The notes beneath the pieces were generated by a model that saw only the letters and a program-made list of their open reading frames with translations, was not told where the DNA came from and searched no databases. From Nectonema munidae (Eukaryota; Nematomorpha; Nectonematoida; Nectonematidae), in NCBI GenBank assembly GCA_030549495.1, contig JAUIRK010000293.1, positions 124,001-188,000 on the forward strand: 64,000 bases of DNA. The letters are read 5' to 3'. Of this stretch, positions 1-10,936 are shown in pieces. Made by a program: the position numbers and the translations under genes. Position 1 is the first letter of the stretch; each line of letters starts with the position of its first letter.

Positions 1-912
1 GAAAGTAGTTTTTATAATTTAAGGCATAAAGGTTTATCCCTTGATTAACTTAAAGAGTTGAATTAGTGTAATAGAATACACAGGTTAAGATAAATGCCTT
101 CATTATATTCGCTAAACTTGGAAGCAATCTACTATAGAAGAGAAGGAGCAGAACATTCTTATAAAAGCCTTAAAAAAAGTCTTAGTTGAAGATATTCCGA
201 AAGCGTCGGATATGTTTCTGGTCTCAGCTCTTAGACATTGATTTTACTTAATTTTTTTGTTTTTTATCTTGCTTTGAATATTTGGCAAACATTTTTAGAC
301 TTACCTTAAATTTAAAACTTTAAATGATTTTAATTTTACTCAGTAAAATTAATTGCCTTTTTAAAAGTTCCTCTTGTGATATTGGTAATTGTTAGGTTTG
401 TCTTTAAGTATATCGTTAACCTATTAGATACGGCTGTACTCAATGAGTACAGTAAAAGTATACTAGGTTAGCTTCTACATCTATAACTTTAATTATTGTT
501 TGACTAGATTGAGATCTAATGGATTCTTTCGTTTTTGTTCCTAAAATTGTTCTTGAAAAAGCCTGTCTTAACCCATTTACAGAAGAGAATGAAAAAGTGA
601 GCCAATGTGAGAGCTAAAATCGTCTCTACCATGCCAGTCAGATCTTATTTATCAGGCACTCCTTGTTTTACAGACATTTTGTAAGATTATGAACTTGTCG
701 GATTACCGAATCATCAATTCAGAGAGTTTATAGTTTCAGAAGATTTAATAGTTAAGATAAAATATTTTAAATTGACAAGTACAGTAAATCTTAGATGCTA
801 TGAAAATAAATATACACACTACACAGTTATACATTGCAAAATAGTATAGCCTGTTGAAAGGGTCTTTATAAGAGGGCCACTTGAACAAGAGACATCTTTC
901 GTAAGTCCCAAC
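1..912. other. A+T-rich stretch without a recognisable gene
   Basis: No reading frame with a recognisable domain is present in either direction. The only texture is homopolymer runs and short A/T blocks. A short segment near 562-610 resembles one near 1344-1390 (both hold CCTGTCT and GAGCTAAAATC), which hints at an old duplication, but the match is too short and broken to define a repeat unit. Confidence 0.5.
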
Positions 913-1335
913 TAAATTACACATAATATACGAAAAATATAGAAATTATGACAATATATATTTATTAAAAATAGAATATTTCGACTTTTCAACTTTCCTT
1001 CTCAACAGATCGTCAGGCAAAGGAAGGTTAACTTTAGGAAAGGTATTGATTAAGCAATATGGGTTTGTTAGTAAAGAAAAGGCATGGATGGTTTAACTTT
1101 AGGAAAGTTGGTATTAATTGATAAGGGTTTGTAGCTTGTAACTTTTGAGTGTAGATAAGTAATGTAGATAATGAGAATATGAGATTTAAGTATACCTTGA
1201 GGTTAGGTAATTACCAGTGTAAAATTTTAATATACAATTTTAATATAAGTCATCTGAAAAAGGCTTACTAAGTCGAAATATTATATTTTTAATAAAAATA
1301 TAATTTTTTTCTATATTTTTCGTATATTACATTTA
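913..1335. repeat. Inverted-repeat (fold-back/MITE-like) element
   Basis: The two ends are imperfect reverse complements of about 65 bp each (about 918-985 and 1271-1334). Both arms contain ATATACGAAAAATATAGAAA and, towards the middle, AATATTTCGACTT. The centre holds a direct duplication of a GGTTTAACTTTAGGAAAG-type unit (near 1025-1070 and 1090-1135). There is no coding capacity. The structure fits a non-autonomous terminal-inverted-repeat element; superfamily and target duplication could not be determined. Confidence 0.6.
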
Positions 1336-2060
1336 TTTGCAACCTGTCTAACGCAGCCAACCGCTATCCAATTACTGAAGAGTGCGAGCTAAAATCAAAA
1401 AACTTAATTATGTTTATTTTTCATTTGAAAACGACAAGCATTTCGTGTTTTTTAACGTTTTTGTTTTTGTATTCTACTATAAATTTCTACTTGACTTACT
1501 GTTTTTGAAAATTTGGATTTTCTTGATAAAGCCTTTTTGTTCTTTTCATGTGATGTTCTTGTATAAATTTCTTTTAGCTGTTTATTTTTGTTTTTATTAG
1601 AATTAGTTTACATTTGAAAAAATCTGAGCACTTTTTATCAAATAAAATCTCGTTTTTTGACTTAAAGTTTATATCAATATTTTACAATTACACCAATATT
1701 TTTACGAATTGCATTGTTCTGAAGGAACTGAAAAAAGATGAATTTGAAAGTTATGTTTCCGCCTCAATACTCACACTTTCCAAAGAGTTATTTAATTATG
1801 GTCATAAAAAACTTGATCAATATCACAAAGAGTTTCATACCTTAAAATCTGTAAAAGATTGGAATCAACCAATTTGTTTGTTCATTTTCGCTTTAGAATT
1901 TCTCAAAAAATTTTAAAAAAATTACGTTCTATCATGGAAATACTTAAAATAAATTTACATTATTAAATGTAAATTTAAATCCCATAATTTTTATGGGAAT
2001 GCCTCAAACAAATTTTAAATAAAAAGATCACGACTTTCTATTGTTGATTCCTTAAGCGAG
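1336..2060. other. A+T-rich stretch with unassigned short ORFs
   Basis: Two short open frames lie here. One at 1614-1916 (+) encodes about 100 residues and contains KELKKDEFESYVSASILTLS, but I recognise no domain, start context or partner exon. In DNA this A+T rich a 100-codon frame is not strong evidence for a gene, although its middle part has a more protein-like composition than its surroundings. I leave it as unassigned. Confidence 0.3.
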
Positions 2061-2264
2061 CCACATTCCTAAGTGAGCCACTCAAACTAGGTCCTAAGCC
2101 TGTCTCGCTTAAACTCTACTTACGCTACGGCCCGCAAAAACATAAGCAAATAATTTAAAAATTATTAAAATTGCATGAAAAACCAAATTATTGCATTAAC
2201 TTAATTAAATTTTATTTTCTTTCATATATTTTATCTTTTTTTCTTATTTAATAGATTTATCCAT

Positions 2265-2530
2265 AATTAGCAGTTCAAAACAATCTAAAAAGCGAAAATT
2301 TAAAGATGAATGTCATGTATTCAACAAAGAATGGACAGAAAAGTATTTCTTTACTGACGTTCGAGTTAAAGCTATATGTTTGATTTTTCATGAAAACGTC
2401 GCTGTGTTCAAGGAATACAATTTGAAACGTCACTTTCAAACCAAGCATCCTAATTATGGGCACAATTTATCAAAACATAAACTGCAAAATAAAGCAACTG
2501 AATTAGAAAACAAATTGACCTATTCTTGTA
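2265..2530 (+). pseudogene. hAT transposase N-terminal fragment (GTF2IRD2/ZBED-like)
   Basis: The plus-strand reading gives KKRKFKDECHVFNKEWTEKY, then YFFTDVRVKAICLIFHENVA and NLKRHFQTKHPNYG. This is the diverged BED-type zinc-finger N-terminus of the hAT transposases that gave rise to GTF2IRD2, FAM200 and ZBED-like genes. The pattern of a C-x2-C-type pair followed by H-x4-H is still visible as NLKRHFQTKH, though the first cysteine pair is degraded (CLIF). About 85 codons remain before the frame dissolves. Upstream, near 2070-2140, GTGAGCCACTCAAACT and GGCCCGCAAAA resemble the terminal region of this family. The same N-terminus occurs on the minus strand at 33419-33796 (VFQEKWTNDYFFTQIKGKP), so two copies sit in this window. 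This is a plain DNA-transposon fossil. Confidence 0.75.
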
Positions 2531-3117
2531 ATTGTGTACGTGCACTACTGTTCTATTGAGATTGTCGTGTATATAAGGGTGTCACGTTCACATAGGTAGG
2601 CATATGCTCTTTGTGCAGAGGCGTGGACAGGCTCCCTCCCCACTGCCTCCAACATCCCCTCCCTCGCTCGAGCAAATTAAATTAAATACTACAAATCTCC
2701 AGTTACATCATCTCCTCAAAAAGAAACGGCAGTAAAGAAAACCTCAATATACGCTATTGATTTATCAATTGGTGTTTTATTCAAAATTCTTGTATGATTG
2801 AAATAATGTTACGTCAAATGCCTGACAATTAACGTGGATCAGTTATAACGCGGATCCCAGTTATCGCATTATAACGGTTATTTTCTGTATTTTGATACTA
2901 AATTTTTAAGTAAAGCAGGCTTGAAGGGTGTAGGTTCGAATAAACTGATATGCAAAATATATGAAATAAAAATTTTTTTGTGTTGGTTTTTACTAGATAT
3001 TATATAGTATTTGTTATATGTAAACTTTTTTATTTTTTTAGTTGAGTGAATTTGCTTAATTTTAATATTTTTTAGTATATTGCCATATCTCTGTAGTTGG
3101 TGCTATATTTTAAAATT
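2531..3117. other. Non-coding; possible hAT-type terminus
   Basis: No coding signal was found. At 2616 the sequence CAGAGGCGTGGACAGG followed by a pyrimidine-rich, G/C-rich tract looks like a hAT terminal end, but no matching opposite end with a target duplication was found nearby. Confidence 0.3.
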
Positions 3118-3412
3118 GTCCGTAGTCCGCAATACTTCTGTAATGTTAAAGTTTTCGTCAATTCCTCCTATGTAAATGAGTAACTGAGCAGTATTCTTAA
3201 TATCGGTACTTTCATCCAAAGCAATAGAAAACCAGTGAAAATTAGTACTAGCTTTTGATAACTGCTCTTTCACATAAACACTGCAATTGAGTTTATGCGA
3301 CGAACAATAGTTCTCCGCGACAGAGATATAGCTTGTACTTTCGATTTAACTTCAGGACACACAATACTGACAGCATCAAGCATGCAATCTTAATTTTTGC
3401 AAAAGATCTCAT
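3118..3412 (-). pseudogene. hAT transposase catalytic-core fragment, inverted
   Basis: The minus strand reads LDAVSIVCPEVKSKVQAISL, then SRRTIVRRINSIAV, then (in a shifted frame) STNFHWFSIALDESTDIKNT and AQLLIYIGGIDENFNITEVL. This is the segment of GTF2IRD2-like hAT transposases that carries the first catalytic Asp (the DEST box). At least one frameshift and stop lies between the SRRT and DEST parts. The fragment would fill the gap between the N-terminal piece at 2265-2530 and the middle/C-terminal piece from 5090, but it lies in the opposite orientation. Either an internal segment was inverted or a second copy landed here. Confidence 0.75.
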
Positions 3413-3506
3413 AAGATACATCGTAACAAATTACATATTTATAGTGTAACACTTTGAAATCAACTACTTACTTTGCAGAGTAGAGCATTTTAATATAAAA
3501 AACTAA

Positions 3507-4740
3507 TTGAATGATTTTTCTAAATTTAGAAAAGAGTTCCCAAAAAATTTTCAATTGAAATATTGTTTTAAAAAGTTTGAAATTTACCAACCATATATTT
3601 TCTTATTTTTGATGTTTAGTTCAAATTGGTCAATTTATGGACAAAAGAATTATAGTTACCGACTTGATTCTCTGGGGAGTCCTTTTTTGAAAGCAGCTCT
3701 GGCAAGGGATATGTTTATTTTAATTCGAGTTTTTATATGCTTCGATGATAAAAGTCAGAGAAATCCTGAAGATAAAATTTCAGCGATTCGAACGCTCCAC
3801 GACCATTTTTATGAAACATTTTCTCTTATGAACACCTAATGTATTTGTCACAGTTGATGAACTGTTGGTGAGCTTCAGACGTTAATGCAACCTAAAAGTG
3901 TATGACCCTAAAAAACCAGGGCATTATGGTCTCAAGTTTTACCATCTTTGTAATTCATAAAGTTTTTTTTTAAAACCTCAAATCTATACCTCTGGATTGT
4001 CTGATAAAACTGACTTTTCTTCTCTTCAAATTTTAAAAAGACTTATCAATGACACTAACCTTCCCAAAGATGTGGGATATTCATGGACAGATTTTTTACC
4101 TCTTTAGAAATCGGTAAATGGGCTTTAGCTAGAGACTATACAATATGTAGGATTATGATTTACTCAGGAAAACTTGTTTGAAAAGTTCTATATCTTTCAT
4201 ACATGAAAAAACTAAAGTTGAATGAATGTTAATCGCACACCCCATATATTACAAAGAAGCCTCACTCTCAGCGTATATACCCAAGAAACACGCTAAACGT
4301 AATTTCAAGGTGGTGTATATTCTGTCATCACAACACAGAAAGCAAGTCGTAATTTCAAATAAAGATTGCAAACCTGATTCTTTGTTAGAGTATAACAAAT
4401 ATAAAAGTGGTGTAGATGTTGGGAATAGAATGGTGAAACAGTTCAGGTCTTATAAACCATGCAGGAGATGTTGCCGCTTTTTCGAAATACCTTGATATGA
4501 CTTGTGTAAATTCATACGTAATTTTTAAATATAATTCTCCAGAATATTATCTTTCTAAAATGAATAACGGAAGAAAGCCCTTTCTGAAAAAAACTAGCCA
4601 TGTGTTTGAGTGAAAATCAATGAAAGTGAGAGCTTCTACGCCTCAAATTAACTTGAAATCAAAGTCAATTCTCACTTTTTTTGGATTGAATCCTGTTGTA
4701 GTTGTTTCATCATCTGGTCAAAGACGCTTTTATTTTAGTT
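3507..4740 (+). pseudogene. piggyBac transposase fossil (copy 1)
   Basis: The plus-strand frames contain SPFLKAALARDMFILIRVFI, FDDKSQRNPEDKISAIRTLH, VYDPKKPGHYGLKFYHLCNS, YTSGLSDKTDFSSLQILKRL, YILSSQHRKQVVISN and KSGVDVGNRMVKQFRSYKP. These are successive blocks of a piggyBac (PGBD-type) DDE transposase; FDD carries the first catalytic Asp and the GVDVGNRM block the last. Several frameshifts and stops separate the blocks, and the acidic N-terminus and Cys-rich C-terminus are not evident, so it cannot be active. Block by block it matches the minus-strand copy at 45540-47297 (PFLRAAIGRRMFMFINIFIR, YDQKKPGHYGMKMFHLN, YITGLSDKTYFSSFQIYKRL), so the two are members of one subfamily. Confidence 0.85.
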
Positions 4741-5089
4741 GTCTACCTAAAAAGGTTCGATCCACAAGAAAATGAAAAAATTGTTCCAAATTCATTTGTA
4801 AACCACACTCAAATTTTGCTTGTAATTATTGCTTATGACTTATTTTCTATGTCAATGTGCTAAATCTTTTCTTTGGATTTGATACTTGTGCTTGTTCATT
4901 TTCTTATGTAAGTGAATAGTATTAAACATTTATGCTTTATAAAATTAACGCCATCTATAATTTTATTTTTGAAAATAAATTGAAAATTTCGCTGTCATAA
5001 CTAAATGTTTATTTTTAAAAAATATAAATACGACTTTTGAAATACATTAATATAAATACAAATTTACATGGTACTCAAAAGACATTGAG
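4741..5089. other. Non-coding; piggyBac-like end motif
   Basis: No gene is present. At 4946 TTAACGCCATCTA matches, as its reverse complement, the TAGATGGCGTTAA at about 47515-47527 beside the related piggyBac copy. It is therefore probably a terminal inverted repeat plus TTAA target of this subfamily, though its orientation does not simply close copy 1. Confidence 0.35.
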
Positions 5090-5830
5090 ATTGGGCCCTT
5101 GAACTCACAGGTAAGCATTCGGAGCTTGTGAGGCTTATAAACGATAAAATTAGAGAAGATTTTCCATTGCATAATGTGCTGTCATTTCATTGCATCATAC
5201 ATCAAGAAAACCTATGTAAATCATAATTGCAAATCAAACATGTTAGGGATCGAGTGATACATGCAGTGAATTCAATAAGAGCACAGGGACTGAAACACCG
5301 GCAATTTAGAAGTTTCATGGAAGATATGAAGGCTTATTTTACGGAAGTGCTTTACCACACAAATGTGACGTCACACAAGAATTGTCAGAGAATTACAGTT
5401 CTCTGCCGTTAGCATTACATGAGGAATTTATCAGTCGATTTTAAAGCAATGGAAGATCAGTTTAATTTACTTAGCTCACTTTTGCCTGTGATATTGAAAC
5501 AAGTGAAGAACTGCAGTTGGAAATGATTGATTTCCATGCTGACGACTCTTTGAAGAAAATGAGTGAAAACAAATCACTGATTGAAATTTTATGCACTCAG
5601 AAAAATTTAAAAACTTTAAAAATTTTGCAAGAAAGATGTTTGTGATACTTGCATCAACGTACATTTGCGAGCAGACTTTCTCAATAATGAAAATAAACAA
5701 ATCTAAGAACAGCTCACTGCTCACAGATTCAAATCTCCACTCTGTATTAAGATCCAGCACAACGAACTTCACCCCTAATTTTGACAAGTTGGTTAATGAT
5801 TTTGACAAAATGCACAAATTTCATTAATAC
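5090..5830 (+). pseudogene. hAT transposase middle and C-terminal fragment
   Basis: The reading runs HSELVRLINDKIREDFPLHN, LSFHCIIHQENLCKS, then VIHAVNSIRAQGLKHRQFRS, and ends with the dimerisation region FARKMFVILASTYICEQTFS followed by NKSKNSSLLTDSNLHSVLRS. The HCIIHQENLC box and the CEQTFS...KSKNSSLLTD region are diagnostic for the GTF2IRD2/FAM200/ZBED branch of hAT transposases. A stop follows LCKS, and frames change near 5400 and 5590. The downstream sequence at 5960-6055 is the element end: read on the minus strand it starts CAGGGGTGAGCAAAC and continues with AAGGGCCAGATTC. A full-length transposase would be about 600 residues; the parts here cover roughly its second half. Confidence 0.8.
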
Positions 5831-5959
5831 TTCTGAAGGAGGTAAGTTATTTGTTTTTTCAAATAAATAATTGCAATAAATGTTGTGTCCATTACTATGC
5901 AATATATAAAATCTTCATTTCTTTGGTCACTTCAAATAAAAGATCCTGTTATGACTATT

Positions 5960-6055
5960 TTATATTTTGGCTATATTATACTATAGTGCGGCCTTCTAAC
6001 AAAATCAACTTTTGAATCTGGCCCTTGAGCTAAAAAGTTTGCTCACCCCTGGGTT
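5960..6055. mobile_element. hAT element right terminus
   Basis: The segment ends in GTTTGCTCACCCCTG. Its reverse complement, CAGGGGTGAGCAAAC, is a typical hAT terminal inverted repeat, and the flanking GGCCCTTGAGC is typical of the GTF2IRD2-like group. A convincing partner end with a matching 8-bp target duplication was not found; the best candidate is degenerate sequence near 2070. Confidence 0.55.
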
Positions 6056-6309
6056 AGACCGTATATTCTATGATGGTGTTTGTAGTAAATCTTTGAGTAA
6101 GGCTATGCTATTGAAATATCATATATGTGCTAAGTGTCGCCCTTGATGAACTGCAGATCGGTGAAAAGTGTCTGTCTAACTGCGTTGACTATTTCTGAAT
6201 AATTCGGACTGTTATTTACTCTCTGGACTTTCACTATCTTCTGTCTTAGATGGTGCTCTCACGGAGATGATTTCTTCCTCTGCTATCTTTTTTCCTCTTT
6301 CGATGACTA

Positions 6310-6900
6310 TTGATATTTGCGTAATCAGTTGCATACTTGTTTAACTTTTCACTGTCAAATATGTGGATGTGTCATAAAAAAACCATTTCATGATTGGTCT
6401 ACCGAATTAATAAATTATACAGACAGATGTGACAGGATTTGGCTTATGAAGACGGCATCGGTATCGAAATATGAATCTCAGAATAACTGGCGAGAAAACA
6501 TTGGGAAAATTAGTTACAGTCAATATTGTAGACTGCATTACCAACAAGTCTTCTAATGCAAGCTCTTCAGAAAAGGAGACATTTTTGCACCAAATACTGG
6601 ACCCGTTCAACAAAGAATCTCGATCCCTAAAGAATTTTTTATTTACCAAAGAAATTGTTTTAGAGTCATGGTATAAAATCTTCACTTAGAATATATCATA
6701 TTTAAAGATAAGGCTTTTTGTTACGTATGCAGTTGTCGAAATCTCAAAGGCATTCGTGGCGATCGGTTTCAATAACAGACGAAAAGCAATAACGAGGGAG
6801 AAAGGCTTTATTACATGTGATAAGTAGTGATCACTGTCTCTTCATGTCACGATGAGAAAGTCTCAAACAAATAAAATCAGGCATAACTTGTTCTATTCAT
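6310..6900 (+). pseudogene. TTF-type zinc-finger hAT transposase fragment (ZMYM1-like)
   Basis: In the plus frames, FLHQILDPFNKESRS is followed by SWYKIF, then after a frameshift by KDKAFCYVCSCRNLKGI, and after another by IGFNNRRKAITREKGFITCD. This order (W-Y-x3-aromatic, then K-D-x-A-F-C-x2-C, then G-F-N-N-x2-K-A...K-G-F) is the signature of the TTF-type zinc finger at the N-terminus of a distinct hAT lineage that includes ZMYM1-like proteins. The catalytic region downstream is not recognisable. The reading needs at least two frameshifts and passes stops, so it is a fossil. The open frame 6317-6556 upstream is probably its degraded beginning. Assignment rests on motif order only. Confidence 0.55.
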
Positions 6901-8031
6901 TTAACTTTTGATCCAGTTTGTCGGTCTATTTACTTCAAAAACAGTAAGTAATTGAAAATTTTTCTGAATTCAAAATGTCCCATCGGTGGCATAATTAAAC
7001 TGTTGATTCATCAAACTGTGGTAAATTTGATCAATTTATCATACTCGTGATAGCTATAAATCCTAATTTCAGAAAAATGCATGATGAGTTTATGAAAAGT
7101 TATAAATCTCCAAACTATTTGTCTTCACGATCATGTAAAGAATTTGGTCTTTTAGCCCAAAGCGTTATTTAAGTGATTAGAGACGAAATCGAAGAATCAG
7201 GAATGTACCTCAATCATAATAAATTAGTGTAAAGATAATAACGGACAGGAAGAAAAATTATCACTTTTTTTCACTTTGACTGTATCATATAGGAGCGATT
7301 TTGTTTTCTTGTAAGCTATATTGAAGGTAATGATGCTATTGCAATTACAAACAAAATAAAATCCATTCAGTTATCCGCGGTTATGGTGGGATTGGGAGTT
7401 GAGAGTGCAAGTGATGTCGGATAATAATGGTGATGTTTTAATTAGGCGAAAATTCTTTTATAATAAATTTATAAAAAAAGTTCGCCCCTCCCTCAAAAAA
7501 AAGGGAAGATGTGCGCCTCTGCTATCTTTGTATATTTAGCTTTTAGGCTCCTTTTTTTATAAGGATTCCACATAAATTTTGATACATAGTATCTCAAGAT
7601 TATTGTATTTTTGCACTCAATTACTGATTTATTACCTTTCGGGATATAAAATCTTTAGCTTTTCTCTCTTGGTCAAAAAATATTCAACTTGTGTATCGCG
7701 CATCAAAGAAAAAATAAAAGAAAGATTTTCATTAACTCATAAATCAAGTTAAATCAATAGTATCTTGTGTACAAAATATACACTTAATAAATTTTAACAC
7801 AAAAATGTTCATAGATATAATTTTTTACGCACTCAAAACTCTTTTGGGACTTAAAATTACAATAAATTATATTATCTACAGCAATAAAAAATTTGTTTTT
7901 TATAATTGAGACGAATTTATAAGCAAAAGTTTGATTATGGAATTGTACCATAACTTGTAATTTGTACACATATACATCAACACTGATTTAGTGTTTACAT
8001 GACAAAAGTGCTGTTATTTCACTAGCATATA
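6901..8031. other. Non-coding; isolated hAT-like end near 7490-7527
   Basis: No gene is recognisable. At 7510-7527 the sequence GATGTGCGCCTCTG, preceded by TTCGCCCCTCCC and an A-run, is on the minus strand CAGAGGCGCACATC plus a G-rich tract. That is the style of several hAT MITE ends in this window. Its partner end was not found. Confidence 0.35.
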
Positions 8032-8035
8032 TCAA

Positions 8036-10170
8036 CCCTAAACTATTCTCATTCATTTTTGACAGGCACACATGTTTTTTTGATTAATCTATACTTTGAT
8101 TGCTTTCTATTGCTCACTCACTCATCATGCATAAATTTTTGTCTCATAACTTTATCTATTAGTCTAATTTCGTTGCTTTTTTAACAACTGTGTGTACTCT
8201 TTCCCTTTTCTTCCTTTTTTCCTCCTTCTTCAATTAAAATAAAGGAAAATGAGAGAAGTTGTTTTTAAAAAAGCGCGTTTTTATTTGTCTATGCATCAAG
8301 AGATTGATAATGATACGATTGAAGATGCCCAAGAAGTAAGACTTGATTTAGAAGAGGAAGCATGGTTTTATGACAACACTCTGGATCAAGTAGAAGAACC
8401 CCGAGGTAGCGAAGAAGTAGGTGATGATGAAGGTGAAATTGATCTTTTTGTTTGCGATACAGAATCAGATGGAGAAAGTAGTGAAGATGCTAATGAAAAT
8501 CTAAATTCTAATGAGAACTATGTAGAAGATTGAATCAATTGGAGTCATAATCCCATTCCTCCTGCTCTGCGTAAGAGAAACATTCTCACACAAAAACATG
8601 GCGTTTTATGTAAAGTGAACAACGAAATAGAGGGGCGTTCATGCTTTTTTTATTCTGGAGAAATGTTTTTACAGTTACTGAGATATACTAATCGAAAGGC
8701 CAGTGATATTCTTCATGAATATAAAAAAAGAAAGAATACTACAAAGTATACTGTGTATATGTCAGACTTTTCAATTGGAGAAGTAAAGGCTTGATTTGGA
8801 ATCATAATTAGAGCTGGAGTTGATCGCGAAAAGATGACAAGTATACAAGAGTTATGGACAAAAGTAGATGGGAGACCATTTTACCGTGGTAGTATGTCTT
8901 TTTTTAAGGTTCAAGTTCTTCTTAAGATGCTTGCGCTTTGATAATTTTCGAAATCGCGAAGAAAAAAATTGAATCGTTTCGTGATATATGGAACTTTTTT
9001 CAAAAGAATCTTCTAAGTTTCTACTTTCCAGATACAAATCTCACCATAGATGAGCAATTGGTTGTATACAGAGGAAAAGTGCCTGGTAGAGTTTACATGC
9101 CAAATAAGCCTCGTAAATATGGTGTCAAAATATACTGGGTTTGTGAGGCTTCCACCGGCTTTGCACTCAATGAATATATTTACTGCGGAGCAGACAAGTC
9201 TTGAAAAAAAATATAAGCAAAGTTTTTCTTCTAGTATTGTGCTCCATTTGATGGAGCCTTTTTTTCATTCAGGTAGAGAAGTTTATACAGATAGGTACTT
9301 TACCTCACAAAAACTGGCTTTAGAATTGGCTAAATAAATAGGAACTATCAAAAGTTCAAGGAAAGAGGTACCCAAAATTGTCAATACATTGAAAGGTTGT
9401 CAAATTCCATCTACTCTTTCACTGTATGATCATGAAAGTAAAGCGTGTATTCTTTCTTACGTACCTAGAAAAAACAAAAATGTATTATTACTCTCATCTT
9501 CCCATTCTCAAATTAGCATTTCTTCTAGGGAAGAGTTAAAGCCAGATGCAATACTTTATTATAATGAAAATAAAGGTGGTGTGGATGTTATGGATGGAAT
9601 AATAAAAAAATTTACAATAAAAAATACCGTAAGATGGCCTTTATTGATTAATTATAACATAATAGAAGCTTGCTAGCATAATGGCTTCAATCTATAATCT
9701 AAAATGGGATATTCTCAAACAAGAAAATTTTTTTAAGAAATCTCTCCTTCCAACTTGCTGAAAAATATGCAACTCTTCATTTGCAAAAAGGTAATCTTAG
9801 AAGAGAAACCAAACTTGCTGATATCATAGTAAGATATTCAGCCAAAGCTAATTCTTCTGCTTCAGAATACAATGGTGTAGCAAATCCACAGCGTGCAAGA
9901 AAGATGTCACGATTGCAAAAAATGGAGTATAGATCAATTTGTTTTAATTGTAAAAGAACTACATGCCCAGTGCACAGAAAAAGAATCAAAAAAGATTTGT
10001 GCTTACATTGTAAATAAAATTAAAAAGTGTTATACTTTATATTAGTGTTATCAGTTTAAATAAAATAAAGTTTTATACTTCTTTTTTTACAATTTCTAGG
10101 TTTTTTTTAAATGTGTACACTTTGTACCCAAAAAACGGTAGTGTATGTAAAATTTCAATACCACTGAGGG
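8036..10170 (+). mobile_element. piggyBac element (copy 2), nearly full length
   Basis: The right end is ...CCACTGAGGG followed by TTAA (10171-10174), as expected for a piggyBac terminus next to its TTAA target. A plausible left end is CCCTAAACTATTC from 8036, after TCAA (8032-8035), a one-base variant of TTAA; the two inner ends match only weakly. A transposase with all four catalytic Asp blocks fills 8249-10017. Immediately to the right, at 10216, another TTAACCC marks a separate MITE. Confidence 0.65.
8249..10017 (+). pseudogene. piggyBac transposase, all catalytic blocks present but broken (copy 2)
   Basis: Translation begins with an acidic region (EVRLDLEEEAWFYD, EDANENLNSNENYVED), as usual for piggyBac N-termini. 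It continues through the first catalytic block LRFDNFRNR near 8930, the second TIDEQLVVYRGKVPGRVY at about 9040, the third VYTDRYFTSQKLALEL near 9283 and the fourth NENKGGVDVMDGI near 9568. It closes with the Cys-rich zinc finger CFNCKRTTCPVHRKRIKK then DLCLHCK. Breaks include TGA after NYVED (about 8531), TGA before FGIIIRAG (about 8793), frame changes near 8930, 9045 and 9195, a TAA after LALELAK, and a further shift near 9680. With about six or seven lesions over 590 codons it cannot make transposase, yet it is fresher than copy 1. Family membership is certain; recent activity is unlikely. Confidence 0.9.
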
Positions 10171-10219
10171 TTAATTTTGTAAAAAAGTGCATTCATCATA
10201 GCCTGAAACCTTTAGTTAA

Positions 10220-10343
10220 CCCTTTGAGGACCAGTGTGGCACCGGTGTGTACCAAGAAATAAAAAGCGTCTACTTAAAATATATAAAATTCCATTGAAAA
10301 AGAAAACAGACGATTAGTCTTCAAAATTGTGGCCCAAAAAGGG
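10220..10343. mobile_element. piggyBac-type MITE, 124 bp
   Basis: The element is bounded by TTAA on both sides (10216-10219 and 10344-10347). It starts CCCTTTGAGGACC and ends GGCCCAAAAAGGG, so the ends are imperfect inverted repeats. It contains CAGACGATT, a motif also present three times in the 130-bp MITEs at 56515 and 58921, and its ends resemble theirs, which suggests a related family. Confidence 0.75.
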
Positions 10344-10347
10344 TTAA

Positions 10348-10783
10348 ATATTTATATATTATTCAATGTACGATCTACATAAGTATATAATTTCTGAAGA
10401 TAATTTTATCAATTTATATTACAAATTTTTGAGTTTTTTGTTTAAATTTATATCTATTTTTTCACTTTTAACATAAATCACATTCTGCATTTGGACGGAT
10501 GAAAGAATTTGTCAGATATCAATATATAAATATATAATAAAATACATAATATAATATAGTGGATTTATAATAAATAAATAATTGTAAATTAAAATTTTTT
10601 TTTTCTAATTTAACAACTTTTCTAAACAAAAGTCTTTTCATTTTTTTCAGTCCCAATTGAAAAGGTAATTAACTTTAGAACTACCATGGGCTAAGCAAAC
10701 CCTACTTAGGAAAGTCTATAGAATTTAGTAAATTTAAAGATCTATTTTTTTTAATTTCAAACCTGTTTGACAAATTAAATATT
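10348..10783. other. A+T-rich spacer
   Basis: I see nothing beyond A/T-rich low-complexity sequence in this gap between two TTAA-flanked elements. Confidence 0.5.
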
Positions 10784-10936
10784 TTAACCCTTATCAGGAT
10801 AGTAAAATTATACAACTTAATTGGGATGAGTGACTACAATTTGTAGTCAACTGATTTTTTACTGTTTTATGTTAATATATGTTTTTGTTTTTCAGACAAT
10901 TAAATACAAGTGCTTTTAAAAAATATTTATTATTTG

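Noticed and set aside
2616-7527. A single 4.9-kb hAT element with CAGAGGCG ends at 2616 and 7527
   Set aside because: The ends match over only about nine bases, and the similar flanking words (TCTTTGTG/TCTTTGTA) are offset by three bases from the right end. Other elements lie between, so chance is more likely.
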